Program-made: the position numbers and the translations under genes | The notes under the pieces: generated by a model | The model's input: only the letters and a program-made list of their open reading frames with translations | What the model was told of the DNA's origin: nothing | The model's database searches: none | Part shown: positions 16,655 through 26,245 of the stretch, piece by piece | Layout: each line of letters opens with the position of its first letter | Numbering within the stretch: position 1 is the first letter of the stretch | DNA from: an uncultured Aquimarina sp. | GTDB taxonomy: Bacteria > Bacteroidota > Bacteroidia > Flavobacteriales > Flavobacteriaceae | NCBI RefSeq assembly: GCF_947496855.1 | Contig: NZ_CANMED010000003.1 | Span: 372,001-436,000, forward strand | DNA length: 64,000 nucleotides | Reading direction: 5' to 3'

Positions 16655-17797
16655 TTAACTCACTACATGAGGATAATCAGTTTCACGGTTCTGGAATCTA
16701 AGAATAGCTTCTTTTACCACTACTCCATTATCAATATTTATTGCATTTTTAATAGTCGCATTTCTATTCCAACTTACTGGCCCTGCAATAACCGACTCTA
16801 AATGTACTATTAATGCCGCAGAAATAGCCCTAGAGGCACTTTCCCAAAAATAACTAGGTGTATGATCCACTGCATAATAATCTATACTATCTATGGATAT
16901 TATTGGTTCTTTAAACGTGGTAGGTTTGGCAAAATAAAACCCCATGCCTTCGTCACAGCTAACATCTATAATCAAAGTTCCTGGTTTTAATCTAGATTTT
17001 TCTTCTTCAACCACAAAATTGATTGGATGATCCGTATCTTGATAGATACCATTAACAATTATTTCTGATTCGTTAATCAAATCCAAAAGAGATCGCTCTG
17101 ATCCATCATGTTCAATGACTTTTAACCTAGGTTCATTAGCTTCTCCAGTTTTGATCCGAACATAGTTTACATCTAATATTTCCTCTCTGACCTCGTGATC
17201 AGGTCTTTGAACACAGATAGTAATATCTCTAAATCCATGTGCTTTTAGCGCATAAATAGCCCCTCTACTAACTGCTCCAAAACTAAAAATAATAACCTTT
17301 CTTTGGTTTCCATAATGCCCATCTATTCCCTTCAGTTGTAAAGCATGTATAACTGCAGCATAGCCCGCCATTTCATTGTTTTTATAAAATGTATGCCTGC
17401 CAATTCTCCCATTTGGGCTCCAAACAAACATATCTTCAAAAGCGATTAAAGTTAACTTCCTATCAATAGCTGTTTGTGTAATTTGCATCTGCTGGGCACA
17501 ATGAGGGTAGCCCCAAAGAACTCCTCCTGTTTTCAATTCTTCTAAATCTGATAATACCGGTTTAGCAATGATCGCCGACCCGATATCAGACAATATCTCT
17601 GATCTTGTGGCTATTCCTCCTGATTGCTTGGCAATTTCTTCATCTTCAATATTAAATGGTTTACCATATCCTTTTTCGAAAATAAGTTTTCTACGAATAT
17701 CCTCTGGAAGTCTTTTTAAATGTTCCGGATGAATTGGAACACGTCTTTCGTCTTCCTTTTTTGAAGTACCAATAACTCCTATCTTTGATAAAATCAT
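16655..17797 (-). CDS. N5-(carboxyethyl)ornithine synthase-like, alanine dehydrogenase/PNT family enzyme
   Basis: 380 aa. The N-terminal domain has the family start (I-G-V-I-G-T-S-K-K-E-x-E-R-R-V-P-I), including the E-x-R-R-V-P substrate loop. A central Rossmann segment (about 165-190, V-I-I-F-S-F-G-A-V-S-R-G-A) binds NAD(P). The D-V-S-C-D-E-G-M-G-F motif and the H-T-P-S-Y-F-W-E-S-A-S motif (about 313-323) fit the CEOS/saccharopine dehydrogenase branch better than alanine dehydrogenase. The likely reaction is reductive condensation or cleavage of an amino acid with a keto acid. Monocistronic on the minus strand. The family call is firm; the substrate is uncertain. Confidence 0.75.
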   Translation of the reverse strand: MILSKIGVIGTSKKEDERRVPIHPEHLKRLPEDIRRKLIFEKGYGKPFNIEDEEIAKQSGGIATRSEILSDIGSAIIAKPVLSDLEELKTGGVLWGYPHCAQQMQITQTAIDRKLTLIAFEDMFVWSPNGRIGRHTFYKNNEMAGYAAVIHALQLKGIDGHYGNQRKVIIFSFGAVSRGAIYALKAHGFRDITICVQRPDHEVREEILDVNYVRIKTGEANEPRLKVIEHDGSERSLLDLINESEIIVNGIYQDTDHPINFVVEEEKSRLKPGTLIIDVSCDEGMGFYFAKPTTFKEPIISIDSIDYYAVDHTPSYFWESASRAISAALIVHLESVIAGPVSWNRNATIKNAINIDNGVVVKEAILRFQNRETDYPHVVS

Positions 17798-18265
17798 ATG
17801 ATTCTCTTTTTAGTTGAAACCAAACACCACTAATGAAATGAGTACGGCTATTTTATAAGATTGTTATAAAGAATTATTTGCCGGCGATCAGGCATTAATT
17901 TGACCACAAGTGTGTCAATAATAAAAAAGGATACTAAAAATCAGCCTTTCTGTTCACTAAGAATCAGTGAATAACATTATCAATACTAATGAATAAATAA
18001 TTGTATTGTCGAAGTTACGCTAATTAATTGTACTTAATGATTTATAATGAAAGTATCTCTACCCTAAGAAGTTTGTTACTAAGTAAAGGGCTTGTCTTTA
18101 GTTAGCTATATCAAAAGCAGTAGGAATGAATTGTGCCACATACTTTATTGTTGCAACTTGTGTAAGTGAAATAAAAAATTCAGGTAAAAACCCCTTAGTA
18201 TCGTTCTGTATAAATTATTTATCTTGGAGTTTATCGTATCCTGACTAATAATAAAGATAACAATA
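17798..18265. other. Intergenic region between divergent genes
   Basis: 468 bp between the CEOS-like enzyme (minus) and the hydroxylase-like gene (plus). It should contain both promoters. I see only a 6-bp inverted repeat (TTCACT...AGTGAA, about 17951-17971) and no RNA gene or coding frame. Confidence 0.4.
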
Positions 18266-18856
18266 ATGGCAATCATAACTTCACAAACCAGCGACCGAAT
18301 TAAATTACCGTTCTCTTTTGATGCCGAGAAAATGTTAGAAGAATTTAAAGCCTTTACACCAGAACATTTCGAATATTATGATGTAATTCCGTTACGAGCT
18401 CCTGCGCATCAAGTAGATACATCACTACCCTTTCCTCCACCAGCAGATGATTACGCAGATGGTTCCTGGACAGATTGGTTGGATACCAAAGCGTTACAAC
18501 AATCACCGTATCTAACCAGCGTGGTAGATTTTTTTCGTAAACATACCAAGGTAACTTTGGTACGCTTATTACGTTTGGCTCCTGGTGCGATTGTAAAAGA
18601 ACATACAGACCCAACGCTAGGGTTAGAAATAGAGCGATCTATAATACGATTAACCATACCCATTACATTTAGCAATGACGTCACTTTTTATTTAAATAAT
18701 GCACCTGTAACAATGCTACCGGGAGAGTGTTGGTATCTGAAATTAACTGACCCCCATAAAATTGATAATCTTGGCGCTACAGAACGTGTGAATTTTACGA
18801 TCGATATGATCCCGAATGATTGGGTATTAAAGACAATTTTGGATAGTGAATCTTAA
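18266..18856 (+). CDS. Aspartyl/asparaginyl beta-hydroxylase domain protein
   Basis: 196 aa, cytoplasmic. It has the Fe(II)/2-oxoglutarate core of the Asp/Asn hydroxylase family: R-L-L-R-L-A-P-G-A-x-V-x-E-H-T-D (H-x-D metal pair at about 111-113), then R-L-T-I-P-I, and a distal D-P-H-K-I-D-N histidine with the downstream R-V-N-F that binds 2-oxoglutarate. Bacterial members hydroxylate peptides or free amino acids; the substrate cannot be told from sequence. Monocistronic. Confidence 0.8.
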   Translation: MAIITSQTSDRIKLPFSFDAEKMLEEFKAFTPEHFEYYDVIPLRAPAHQVDTSLPFPPPADDYADGSWTDWLDTKALQQSPYLTSVVDFFRKHTKVTLVRLLRLAPGAIVKEHTDPTLGLEIERSIIRLTIPITFSNDVTFYLNNAPVTMLPGECWYLKLTDPHKIDNLGATERVNFTIDMIPNDWVLKTILDSES

Positions 18857-19027
18857 ATAATTTACTCATTTGGAAAAATGATATTTAGAGGAATATAGGT
18901 TCATTCGATAACCTTCAACAATTATTAAGTATAATTAATAAAAACTAATAATAAGGAACATCAATTAACTTTAGGAGTCTATCGCAGATTAGATAATCGT
19001 CCACTAGAGATAAGCGACGATTCGGAA

Positions 19028-19342
19028 ATGGCATTAGAGCTTCATAATAATAGGAAAGATGCATTGCTTAATGTTTTTAATTATGCCTTTGTTCCAGGAC
19101 TAAAATATTTGGGAGAAAAATTAGTAGAAAAATTAGTTGATGATGTAATTACAAATTCTGTAAAGTGGATAATCTCGAAACTACGACCGAAACAAAAATC
19201 AAAAGAGCTATTAAATTTTCAAATTACCTTACCTGATGGCACATCTATTTATGTATATCCTTTGGAAGGAAATGGTTCTATTTCTATTCATTTTAAAGAT
19301 GGAATGGTGGAATCCATAAAGTATGACACACAGAATACCTGA
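19028..19342 (+). CDS. Hypothetical protein, possibly 5'-truncated
   Basis: 104 aa from the ATG at 19028. The same frame stays open back to 18935 with protein-like sequence (for example L-T-L-G-V-Y-R-R-L-D-N-R-P-L-E-I) but has no ATG there. Either the gene uses an unusual start or it is the 3' remnant of a longer gene. The encoded part has an amphipathic helix pair (about 12-55), a basic stretch (K-L-R-P-K-Q-K-S-K), then short strands. No family recognised. Confidence 0.4.
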   Translation: MALELHNNRKDALLNVFNYAFVPGLKYLGEKLVEKLVDDVITNSVKWIISKLRPKQKSKELLNFQITLPDGTSIYVYPLEGNGSISIHFKDGMVESIKYDTQNT

Positions 19343-19486
19343 AAAATAGAATAAAAAATCTTTTACAAAGTGCCACTAAGAATTACTATGACCTTCCTTT
19401 TAAAGATCTTAAACCTAAATCAAAAACGCACACAATTTTAAGGTAAATGAAGTATATTTAACGCTTCATAAACTAATTAGAATCAT

Positions 19487-21157
19487 ATGTTGTCTAAATT
19501 CTATAACATAAAAAATTTAAAAGGTGATTTTACAGGTGGACTTGTCGCAGGTGTGGTTGCTTTACCGCTTGCATTAGCCTTTGGAGTACAATCAGGAATG
19601 GGGGCTACTGCAGGACTGTATGGAGCTATAGCTGTTGGTATTTTTGCCGCTTTATTTGGAGGCACACAAACTCAAGCAAGTGGTCCAACAGGCCCAATGA
19701 CAGTAGTTTCTGCTACCCTAATAGCTGCCGCAATAGAGATGAATGGTTCATTAGAAAATGCGATGAGCATCATAGTACTCACTTTCTTATTGGGTGGACT
19801 CTTTCAGATTCTATTTGGTTTTTTGAACATCGCAAGTTATGTAAAATACTTTCCATATTCTGTAGTATCAGGTTTTATGAGTGGTGTAGGTCTAATCATT
19901 GTGATTCTTCAATTGTTTCCTTTTGCCGGTTTAGGTTCGGCCAAATCTACTACATCAGTTATGCAGGATTTACCAAGGCTTTTTTCTGAAGCCAATCCTT
20001 ATGCCTTATTACTAGGGGGTATTACAATTGCTGTTTATTATCTTTTCCCAAAAATAACTAAAGCGATACCTAGTGCTTTGGTAGCCTTAATCGCTGCTTC
20101 ATTAGTAGCTTATTTTATGAAAATAGATGTACCCTTAATTGGTGAAATCCCTTCAGGATTACCTTCACTTCGGTTAGATGGTATTTTTGCTATAGATTCC
20201 AGTGCTTTGGGAATCATTATAGAATATGGTGTCGTACTGGCTGTTCTAGGAAGCATTGATTCCTTATTAACTTCTGTAGTTGCGGATAACATGACTAAAA
20301 CCCGTCATAATAGTAATCGGGAGCTAATAGGCCAAGGAATAGGTAATATGCTTGCCGCTGCTATTGGTGGTATTCCAGGTGCGGGAGCTACCAAAGGAAC
20401 AGTAGTGAATATCAATGCAGGTGGAAGAACTAAATTATCTGGAATCTTACACGGCCTATTTCTGTTAGCTGTATTATTAGGTTTAGGAAAATTGGCAGCA
20501 CATATTCCCCTTTGCGTATTGGCCGGTTTACTTATACCTATTGGTTTTAAAATAGTAGATTTCAAAGGCTTAAAACACCTATTAAAAGTACCCCGAGCTG
20601 ATGCCGTTGTGCTAATTCTGGTATTATTCATTACTACCTTCGGAAGCTTGATACAAGCTGTTGGTATTGGAGTTGCATTAGCCTGTTTACTATTTATGAA
20701 AAAGGCTGGAGATTTAAGCGAACAGGGAATGGAAGTTGGAGACATCGCCGATTTTGATGGTTCAAAACCTTGGCAAGACGAAATCGATTTCTATAATACC
20801 TACAAAGATAAAGTCATCATCAAACATTTGTATGGCCCATTGTTCTTTGGTTTCACTTCTTATTTTAAGGATCAAATTAAAGCATTACCAGATGATGTTA
20901 GGGCAGTTATCCTAAGAATGGATCGGGTTCCTTATATAGATCAATCAGGTATTTACACTTTAGAGGATATTATTTTTGATCTTAGAGAACAAGATATTGA
21001 AGTGATACTTGTAGGGCTGAAAGAACAACCCAAAGATATGCTGGGAGCTGTAGATATTATCCCTGATCTTGTTCCCGAAGATGATCTGTTTGAAAATATC
21101 GAAGATAGTTTCACTTATTTACGAGAGAAATTCAAACAGCGTTCTGCTACTGTTTAA
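19487..21157 (+). CDS. SulP-family anion transporter with STAS domain
   Basis: 556 aa. The first 400 residues are hydrophobic helices with SulP hallmarks: G-L-V-A-G-V-V-A-L-P-L-A near residue 17, S-G-P-T-G-P-M-T at about 65, and the helix 8-10 region with L-T-S-V-V-A-D-N-M-T. The C-terminal STAS domain (about 430-545) includes R-M-D-R-V-P-Y-I-D-Q-S-G. Members carry sulfate, bicarbonate or dicarboxylates, usually with Na+ or H+. In marine bacteria several are bicarbonate transporters, but no carbonic anhydrase gene is adjacent to decide. Monocistronic. Confidence 0.9.
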   Translation: MLSKFYNIKNLKGDFTGGLVAGVVALPLALAFGVQSGMGATAGLYGAIAVGIFAALFGGTQTQASGPTGPMTVVSATLIAAAIEMNGSLENAMSIIVLTFLLGGLFQILFGFLNIASYVKYFPYSVVSGFMSGVGLIIVILQLFPFAGLGSAKSTTSVMQDLPRLFSEANPYALLLGGITIAVYYLFPKITKAIPSALVALIAASLVAYFMKIDVPLIGEIPSGLPSLRLDGIFAIDSSALGIIIEYGVVLAVLGSIDSLLTSVVADNMTKTRHNSNRELIGQGIGNMLAAAIGGIPGAGATKGTVVNINAGGRTKLSGILHGLFLLAVLLGLGKLAAHIPLCVLAGLLIPIGFKIVDFKGLKHLLKVPRADAVVLILVLFITTFGSLIQAVGIGVALACLLFMKKAGDLSEQGMEVGDIADFDGSKPWQDEIDFYNTYKDKVIIKHLYGPLFFGFTSYFKDQIKALPDDVRAVILRMDRVPYIDQSGIYTLEDIIFDLREQDIEVILVGLKEQPKDMLGAVDIIPDLVPEDDLFENIEDSFTYLREKFKQRSATV

Positions 21158-21364
21158 TTATGAACAGTAAATATGTTATCCAAAATAAAAAAGAAAACAT
21201 ATTTTGTGCTTTTAAGTAACTAGTCTAATTAGTTTTTTAATAAAATTATAAAAAACTTAAAATCGATCAGATAATGTTCATGAATCTGCTTTAACACATT
21301 TTTAACCTTATAAAAAAGTTAGAAAAGCTCAAAAAAAACGACATTTAATAAAAACAAGAATCAC

Positions 21365-22576
21365 ATGAGTCTTTCTAAAATTACATTTACCAACGCAGAG
21401 GGTCAAACACTTTCTGGACGTTTAGAATTACCTGCGGATCAACATCCACATAACTTTGCGCTTTTTGCACATTGTTTTACATGCAATAAAAACCTTGGAG
21501 CAGTTCGTAATATTAGTCGTGCACTTACTTCTCAAGGATTTGGTGTTTTACGATTTGATTTTACAGGTTTGGGAGAAAGTGAAGGTGATTTTGCAGATAC
21601 TAATTTCTCAGGAAATGTGGAGGATTTAATTGCTGCTGCTGATTTTTTAGCACAAGAATATCAGGCTCCTTCTCTATTGATTGGACATTCTCTAGGTGGT
21701 GCAGCCGCTATATTTGCAGCTGCAGAAATCAATTCTATAAAAGCTGTAGCTACGGTAGGTGCACCCTCTGATCCTACTCACGTACAACATTTATTACGAA
21801 GTGGTCTAGAAGAAATTGAAGCGAACGGTAAAGCAGTAGTAAACCTCAGCGGAAGAGATTTCACTATCAAGAAACAATTCCTAGATGATCTAGAGAACAA
21901 ATCATTACCGACAGTAGCAAAAAACTTAAACAAAGCCTTATTGGTGATGCATTCTCCACAAGACACTACAGTAGGTATTAGAAATGCTGAAGAAATTTAT
22001 CACGCTGCAAAACATCCTAAAAGTTTTGTAACTTTAGATGGAGCTGATCATTTATTAATGAAAAAAGAAGATTCTATCTATACTGGTAAGGTAATTGCCG
22101 GTTGGTCATCTCGATATGTTGATATTCCTGAAGAAACCAGGTTAAAAAGCCAACATCATGTGGTAGCCACTTTAGGGAATGATGAAGGATATACTACCCA
22201 AATGAAGGTAGGAAATCACTATATGGTGGCAGATGAACCTGAAAGTGTAGGCGGTCACGATTTTGGACCTTCTCCATATGAACTAGTATCCGCAGGATTA
22301 TCAGCTTGTACGGCTATGACAATTAAAATGTATGTAGCCAGAAAGGATTGGGATTTACAAAATGTAGAAGTACATACCAGTTATGATAAAAAGCATATGG
22401 AAGATTGTGAGAATTGTGAAAATCCAAGTGCCAAAATAGATACTTTCGAAAGAGAAATTAAACTGGAAGGAAATCTAGATGAAAAACAAATCACAAGAAT
22501 CCTTCAGATTGCGGATAAATGTCCTGTTCATAAAACATTACATAGCGAAACGCAAGTGATTACTAAATTGATTTAA
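21365..22576 (+). CDS. Bifunctional alpha/beta hydrolase and OsmC-family protein
   Basis: 403 aa, a natural fusion. Residues 1-255 are an alpha/beta hydrolase with the nucleophile elbow G-H-S-L-G-G (Ser109), an acid near A-P-S-D/H-S-P-Q-D-T and a His in G-A-D-H (about 233). Residues about 265-403 are an OsmC domain with its two redox cysteines in S-A-C-T-A-M-T (about 315) and D-K-C-P-V-H-K-T-L (about 385). OsmC proteins reduce organic hydroperoxides. The fusion is widespread and may couple ester or lipid hydrolysis to peroxide removal. Cytoplasmic, monocistronic. Confidence 0.88.
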   Translation: MSLSKITFTNAEGQTLSGRLELPADQHPHNFALFAHCFTCNKNLGAVRNISRALTSQGFGVLRFDFTGLGESEGDFADTNFSGNVEDLIAAADFLAQEYQAPSLLIGHSLGGAAAIFAAAEINSIKAVATVGAPSDPTHVQHLLRSGLEEIEANGKAVVNLSGRDFTIKKQFLDDLENKSLPTVAKNLNKALLVMHSPQDTTVGIRNAEEIYHAAKHPKSFVTLDGADHLLMKKEDSIYTGKVIAGWSSRYVDIPEETRLKSQHHVVATLGNDEGYTTQMKVGNHYMVADEPESVGGHDFGPSPYELVSAGLSACTAMTIKMYVARKDWDLQNVEVHTSYDKKHMEDCENCENPSAKIDTFEREIKLEGNLDEKQITRILQIADKCPVHKTLHSETQVITKLI

Positions 22577-22616
22577 AATAAGTTTATAATTATGTTATGC
22601 TCCTAATACCAATCAC

Positions 22617-23120
22617 TTGAACGATATTCCTAAAGAACTTGTAGATATAAAACAATCAGTCTTTGATCCATGTGCGCTAATGATTAAACAATTTAGCCTA
22701 GAGTCCGAAAGTAAAGAATATAAAGCCTGTAATTTTCATTTAAATGATCTGAAAATTGTTTGTAGAAGTGCTAAAATAACGCCAAAAAAAGTGGGGCAAT
22801 TCGTAACCTTTTGGAAACGTAAAAACAAGGGTCCTATTGAACCTTTTGAAGAAACGGATTTAATAGATTACTTTATAGTAAATGTAAAACATGATGATCA
22901 TCTTGGTCAATTTGTTTTTCCAAAATCTAAATTGATTGAAAAAGGAATTATTTCTACAGATAAAAAAGAAGGAAAAAGAGCTTTTAGAGTATATCCGCCT
23001 TGGTATACTGCTAAAAACATTCAAGCTATACGAACTCAAAAATGGCAACTGAATTACTTTCTACAGATAGATGATTCACTAAATATTGAACTTGCTCAAA
23101 AGCTATATTCAAAAGAGTAA
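22617..23120 (+). CDS. mepB: MepB family protein
   Basis: 167 aa. It matches the MepB family throughout: an N-terminal helix, C-R-S-A-K-I-T-P-K-K-V-G-Q-F-V, W-K-R-K-N-K-G-P-I-x-P-F, a D-x-x-D-Y-F-I-V strand, G-Q-F-V-F-P-K, and K-R-A-F-R-V-Y-P-P-W near the end. In staphylococci mepB lies with a multidrug efflux operon, but its biochemical role is not known. The start chosen is TTG at 22617, because no ATG lies in frame upstream before the hydrolase stop and the family start is near here. The spacing of 40 bp to the hydrolase-OsmC gene suggests possible co-transcription. Confidence 0.8.
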   Translation: MNDIPKELVDIKQSVFDPCALMIKQFSLESESKEYKACNFHLNDLKIVCRSAKITPKKVGQFVTFWKRKNKGPIEPFEETDLIDYFIVNVKHDDHLGQFVFPKSKLIEKGIISTDKKEGKRAFRVYPPWYTAKNIQAIRTQKWQLNYFLQIDDSLNIELAQKLYSKE

Positions 23121-23147
23121 TACCAATTCTTATATTAATACATGTCA

Positions 23148-23184
23148 AAAAGGGAAGCTATACAGGACTTAATGCTTCCCTTTT
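23148..23184. terminator. Hairpin terminator between convergent genes
   Basis: A perfect 11-bp stem (23148-23158 with 23174-23184) with a 15-base loop and A/T tracts at the stem ends. It can serve mepB on the plus strand and, read the other way, the lipoprotein gene on the minus strand. Confidence 0.7.
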
Positions 23185-23220
23185 ATCATTATGAAAAGTA
23201 TATAAAATCTTCTGGTCTTA

Positions 23221-23619
23221 TTATTCTGACCAATATTTCAAAGTCACTTCAATCCAACCTTCTGGAGTTTCATTTTCTGAACTTACGGTAATAATTGCAG
23301 AAGATGCTCCATCAAAATATCCATCGCGAGCATCAAATCTATATGTTCCTACCGGAAGGCTTTCGAAAAGTCCAACTTCATATCGAGAGTCAAAATAAAT
23401 CTCACCTGTATCTATATTTGTAGCTCCATATCCTGGTAATGTACTTGCCGGAATTTCCTGACCAGACCATTCATCTACTAACTTAATCACAACATCAAAG
23501 CTTACCTGACTTTTTTCTTGAACTGTTGATGTTTGATTCTCTATACTGTCAATTTCTGTTTCGCATGAAAACGAAAAACAAAGTATGAATAACAGTATAA
23601 TTTTTTTTATCAGTTTCAT
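23221..23619 (-). CDS. Small lipoprotein with a predicted beta-sandwich domain
   Basis: 132 aa. A signal peptide ends in F-S-C-E (lipobox, Cys about 19). The mature 100 residues show seven or so short strands and the pattern V-G-T-Y-R-F-D-A-R, typical of carboxypeptidase-regulatory or transthyretin-like folds. Function unknown. It is transcribed before nothing obvious on the minus strand and is separated from the phosphoesterase by a terminator. Confidence 0.5.
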   Translation of the reverse strand: MKLIKKIILLFILCFSFSCETEIDSIENQTSTVQEKSQVSFDVVIKLVDEWSGQEIPASTLPGYGATNIDTGEIYFDSRYEVGLFESLPVGTYRFDARDGYFDGASSAIITVSSENETPEGWIEVTLKYWSE

Positions 23620-23714
23620 ATAATTATGGTTTTAAGAATATTATCTAAATTTCCAAATTAATACTGGAATACGCTTTACCTAATGATTATCAAAATGTTA
23701 TATAAACAAAATAG

Positions 23715-23745
23715 AAACCGTTAACATATAACTGGCTAACGGTTT
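23715..23745 (-). terminator. Terminator of the secreted phosphoesterase gene
   Basis: A perfect 9-bp stem (23715-23723 with 23737-23745, AAACCGTTA/TAACGGTTT) directly downstream of the minus-strand gene ending at 23780. A T-rich stretch follows on the minus strand. Confidence 0.6.
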
Positions 23746-23779
23746 TAAAGCTATTTGCTCAAAACAATTAGGGAGTTTC

Positions 23780-26062
23780 TTATTGTTTCACCAATCTTTT
23801 GGTATGTATGGTCTTTCCATTTTCATCTTTAATAGAAAGCAGGTAAATTCCCGTTTGTATAATCTTCGGAGTCAATTTAATAGGAGTACTCTTTAGTCTA
23901 GAGGAAACATCTTCTTTATGAACTACTCTTCCTGTAAGAGTATAAACATTAATTGTATATTTTTTATTAGGTTCAAATAAAGAGGTTTTTATACTAATCT
24001 GATCCGTAAAAGGATTAGGTGATATAACAAAAAACAAATCGTTCTGTAACTCTTCTAACGGTGGTGCCTGTATTTTAGATACATCTACATTACTGCGTAA
24101 TGTTCCACAAGCTCCCAAGTTTGACCAACCTGATGATGTACGCTCGTATAAATAGTCTAGATATGTTACTTTATCTCCTGTAACATAACTGATACCGCTT
24201 TGCCAAGGAGAAATCCCTAAACAAATATCAACAGGAATACTATCATCTGTCGTATAGTTTACGATAAGTTTTGTCGCTTTTCCTGCACCTCCTTCGTAAG
24301 AATCCGCTACTCTTTTTGCTGATGTATTAGTTAAACTTACTCCTTTCCCTCTGATAATAAAAGAAGCGTTATTACCCGATGCCCAATTACTTTTGTTTAC
24401 TAGACTTTGCACCATATTTTTCAAATTTGGCGTACGTTGTGCATTACTACTCTGTCCACTAGACCAAGAATTAGGATTCCAGAGAACCTTACTTGAAAAC
24501 ACTTGTCTACTAGAAACATTGTTAGCGCTAGTCGTAAATGCTGAAGAATTACTACTGTTATGAAGTGAAATTTCTAATGCTGCATTCGCGCTATTACTTT
24601 CATCTGCTGTAAATTGTAAATAAGCATTGGTTATTGTTGCATTTTTAGGCAAATTCAAAGACCTAAATCGCAATCCTATTATCTGATTTCCTGCATTAGC
24701 ATTACTATCATATACCAATTCTAAATCACTGCTATTGGTATACAAGCTTCCATCTTGTGCTTCTTCTACATCATCATCACCACTTATGATTGCTACATTT
24801 ATGCTACCATTATCAGGATCTGGATCTACCGTTGTTCCTTTATTAATAGTCACTACACTTCCGTTAGAAGGATTCCATATATCTAAATTAGAAGGAATTT
24901 GGAATACATTATTATTAGATACAGATCCTACTTGAGATGCATTGTCTACTCTGATGGTTCTTGTTTCGATTTTATCCTCATCGATAAAGATCCACTTAAA
25001 TTGATTAAACCTTGCAGAGTTCCGTGTCCAGTTTTTATTATCATCGTTAGATCTTAGAGGAGCTCCCCAACACCCTTCTCCAGCATATACAGTTCCGTTT
25101 TGATCATCTCTAATAAAACCTTCATCACTTCCTGATCCTGTAGAAGGTCTCACCGGCCAAGTAGTTTTTACGGTATGTGCATCGCACTCGATTACCAGCT
25201 TCACTTCTTTATCATAAAATAGCCGAGCCCAGTTACTATATTGGCTATTTCCCTCAGATTTATAAGACACATGTGGACGCATGGGTTTATGGTATTGAGC
25301 CATTTTCCATAACACGTTGCTATTTGAATTCAAATCATTTTGTAACCAAGTAGTTTGATTACCAGAAATTGAAATTTCCGTATTTAACGTATAGGTTCTT
25401 ACAAGATTATCTCCAAAAGTGATCGCATAATACACACTGGATGATGGCACATCAAAAAGATTATATATACTATTATTACTATCCTCATGGTTTCCCCGTG
25501 CTGCAATAATCGGAAACATTCTACCATCTGCAGCTATAGTTAACTGCCAATCGTTAAACCAAGTTTGCCACTGACTACTAGAATCACTATCTGTCATATC
25601 TCCACCAAATAAAACCGCATGTGGTTTTAATTTAGCTACCAAACGATTAGCATTTTGTCTTGGTGTCCTATTATTTCTAGAATCACCTCCTGCTATAAAA
25701 GATAGTCTACTTTTATCAGCAGACGCTGTTTTAAACCAGAACCGTTCGCTGGTACCTTGACTATCTCTTACTACAAAATAATATGCTGTATTGGGTTGTA
25801 ATCCAGTTAATCTTGCAAAGGTATTATTCATACTTTTGTATGAAACCGTTCTATCTGGTGACTTAGCATTAGGATAATTACTGTAATTGGTTCCATAATC
25901 GATTGTTCCATAATAGACAGTAGGATTACTACCAGATATTTGATTCCACCCTATTACTATAGAGGTTGCTGGATTTCCTCTTAGGGATAGTCGATATTTG
26001 TCATTGGAAGCGGTAACTTGTAATCCTATAAAAATTACAAGAAGGGTTAGTATTCTTTTCAT
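23780..26062 (-). CDS. T9SS-secreted purple acid phosphatase-like metallophosphoesterase
   Basis: 760 aa. Order of parts: signal peptide (1-18); fibronectin-III-like N-domain of purple acid phosphatases (about 20-110); metallophosphoesterase core with G-G-D-S-R, F-G-G-D-M-T-D and A-R-G-N-H-E-D metal motifs (about 125-190), plus Q-Y-H-K and D-A-H-T at about 255-295, where the usual G-H-x-H is altered; a DNRLRE-type beta domain (about 425-600); a small W-x-x-x-x-x-Y chitin-binding-like module (about 610-645); and a C-terminal type A sorting domain (S-P-N-P-F then G-x-Y-L-L, about 675-760) that directs type IX secretion. Probably releases phosphate from extracellular organic phosphates. The altered last His motif makes the exact metal centre uncertain. 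Confidence 0.8.
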   Translation of the reverse strand: MKRILTLLVIFIGLQVTASNDKYRLSLRGNPATSIVIGWNQISGSNPTVYYGTIDYGTNYSNYPNAKSPDRTVSYKSMNNTFARLTGLQPNTAYYFVVRDSQGTSERFWFKTASADKSRLSFIAGGDSRNNRTPRQNANRLVAKLKPHAVLFGGDMTDSDSSSQWQTWFNDWQLTIAADGRMFPIIAARGNHEDSNNSIYNLFDVPSSSVYYAITFGDNLVRTYTLNTEISISGNQTTWLQNDLNSNSNVLWKMAQYHKPMRPHVSYKSEGNSQYSNWARLFYDKEVKLVIECDAHTVKTTWPVRPSTGSGSDEGFIRDDQNGTVYAGEGCWGAPLRSNDDNKNWTRNSARFNQFKWIFIDEDKIETRTIRVDNASQVGSVSNNNVFQIPSNLDIWNPSNGSVVTINKGTTVDPDPDNGSINVAIISGDDDVEEAQDGSLYTNSSDLELVYDSNANAGNQIIGLRFRSLNLPKNATITNAYLQFTADESNSANAALEISLHNSSNSSAFTTSANNVSSRQVFSSKVLWNPNSWSSGQSSNAQRTPNLKNMVQSLVNKSNWASGNNASFIIRGKGVSLTNTSAKRVADSYEGGAGKATKLIVNYTTDDSIPVDICLGISPWQSGISYVTGDKVTYLDYLYERTSSGWSNLGACGTLRSNVDVSKIQAPPLEELQNDLFFVISPNPFTDQISIKTSLFEPNKKYTINVYTLTGRVVHKEDVSSRLKSTPIKLTPKIIQTGIYLLSIKDENGKTIHTKRLVKQ

Positions 26063-26245
26063 GAAAAAATAATTAAGTTGGTTCTATAAAGTTAGTTTAT
26101 AATAAATAAAACTAGTCCATTAATTGAATAAAAAAACAACTCTAACTAATTCTTAATTAAGAATTAATATTTTTTACTATATGTTATAGATAAAATAATA
26201 TTGAATTTGTAATCAGTTAACAATATTCCTTTTTATTTTGTCATT

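Noticed and set aside
20305..20745. Long minus-strand frame within the SulP gene
   Set aside because: Antisense to a strongly conserved transporter; composition is that of a shadow.
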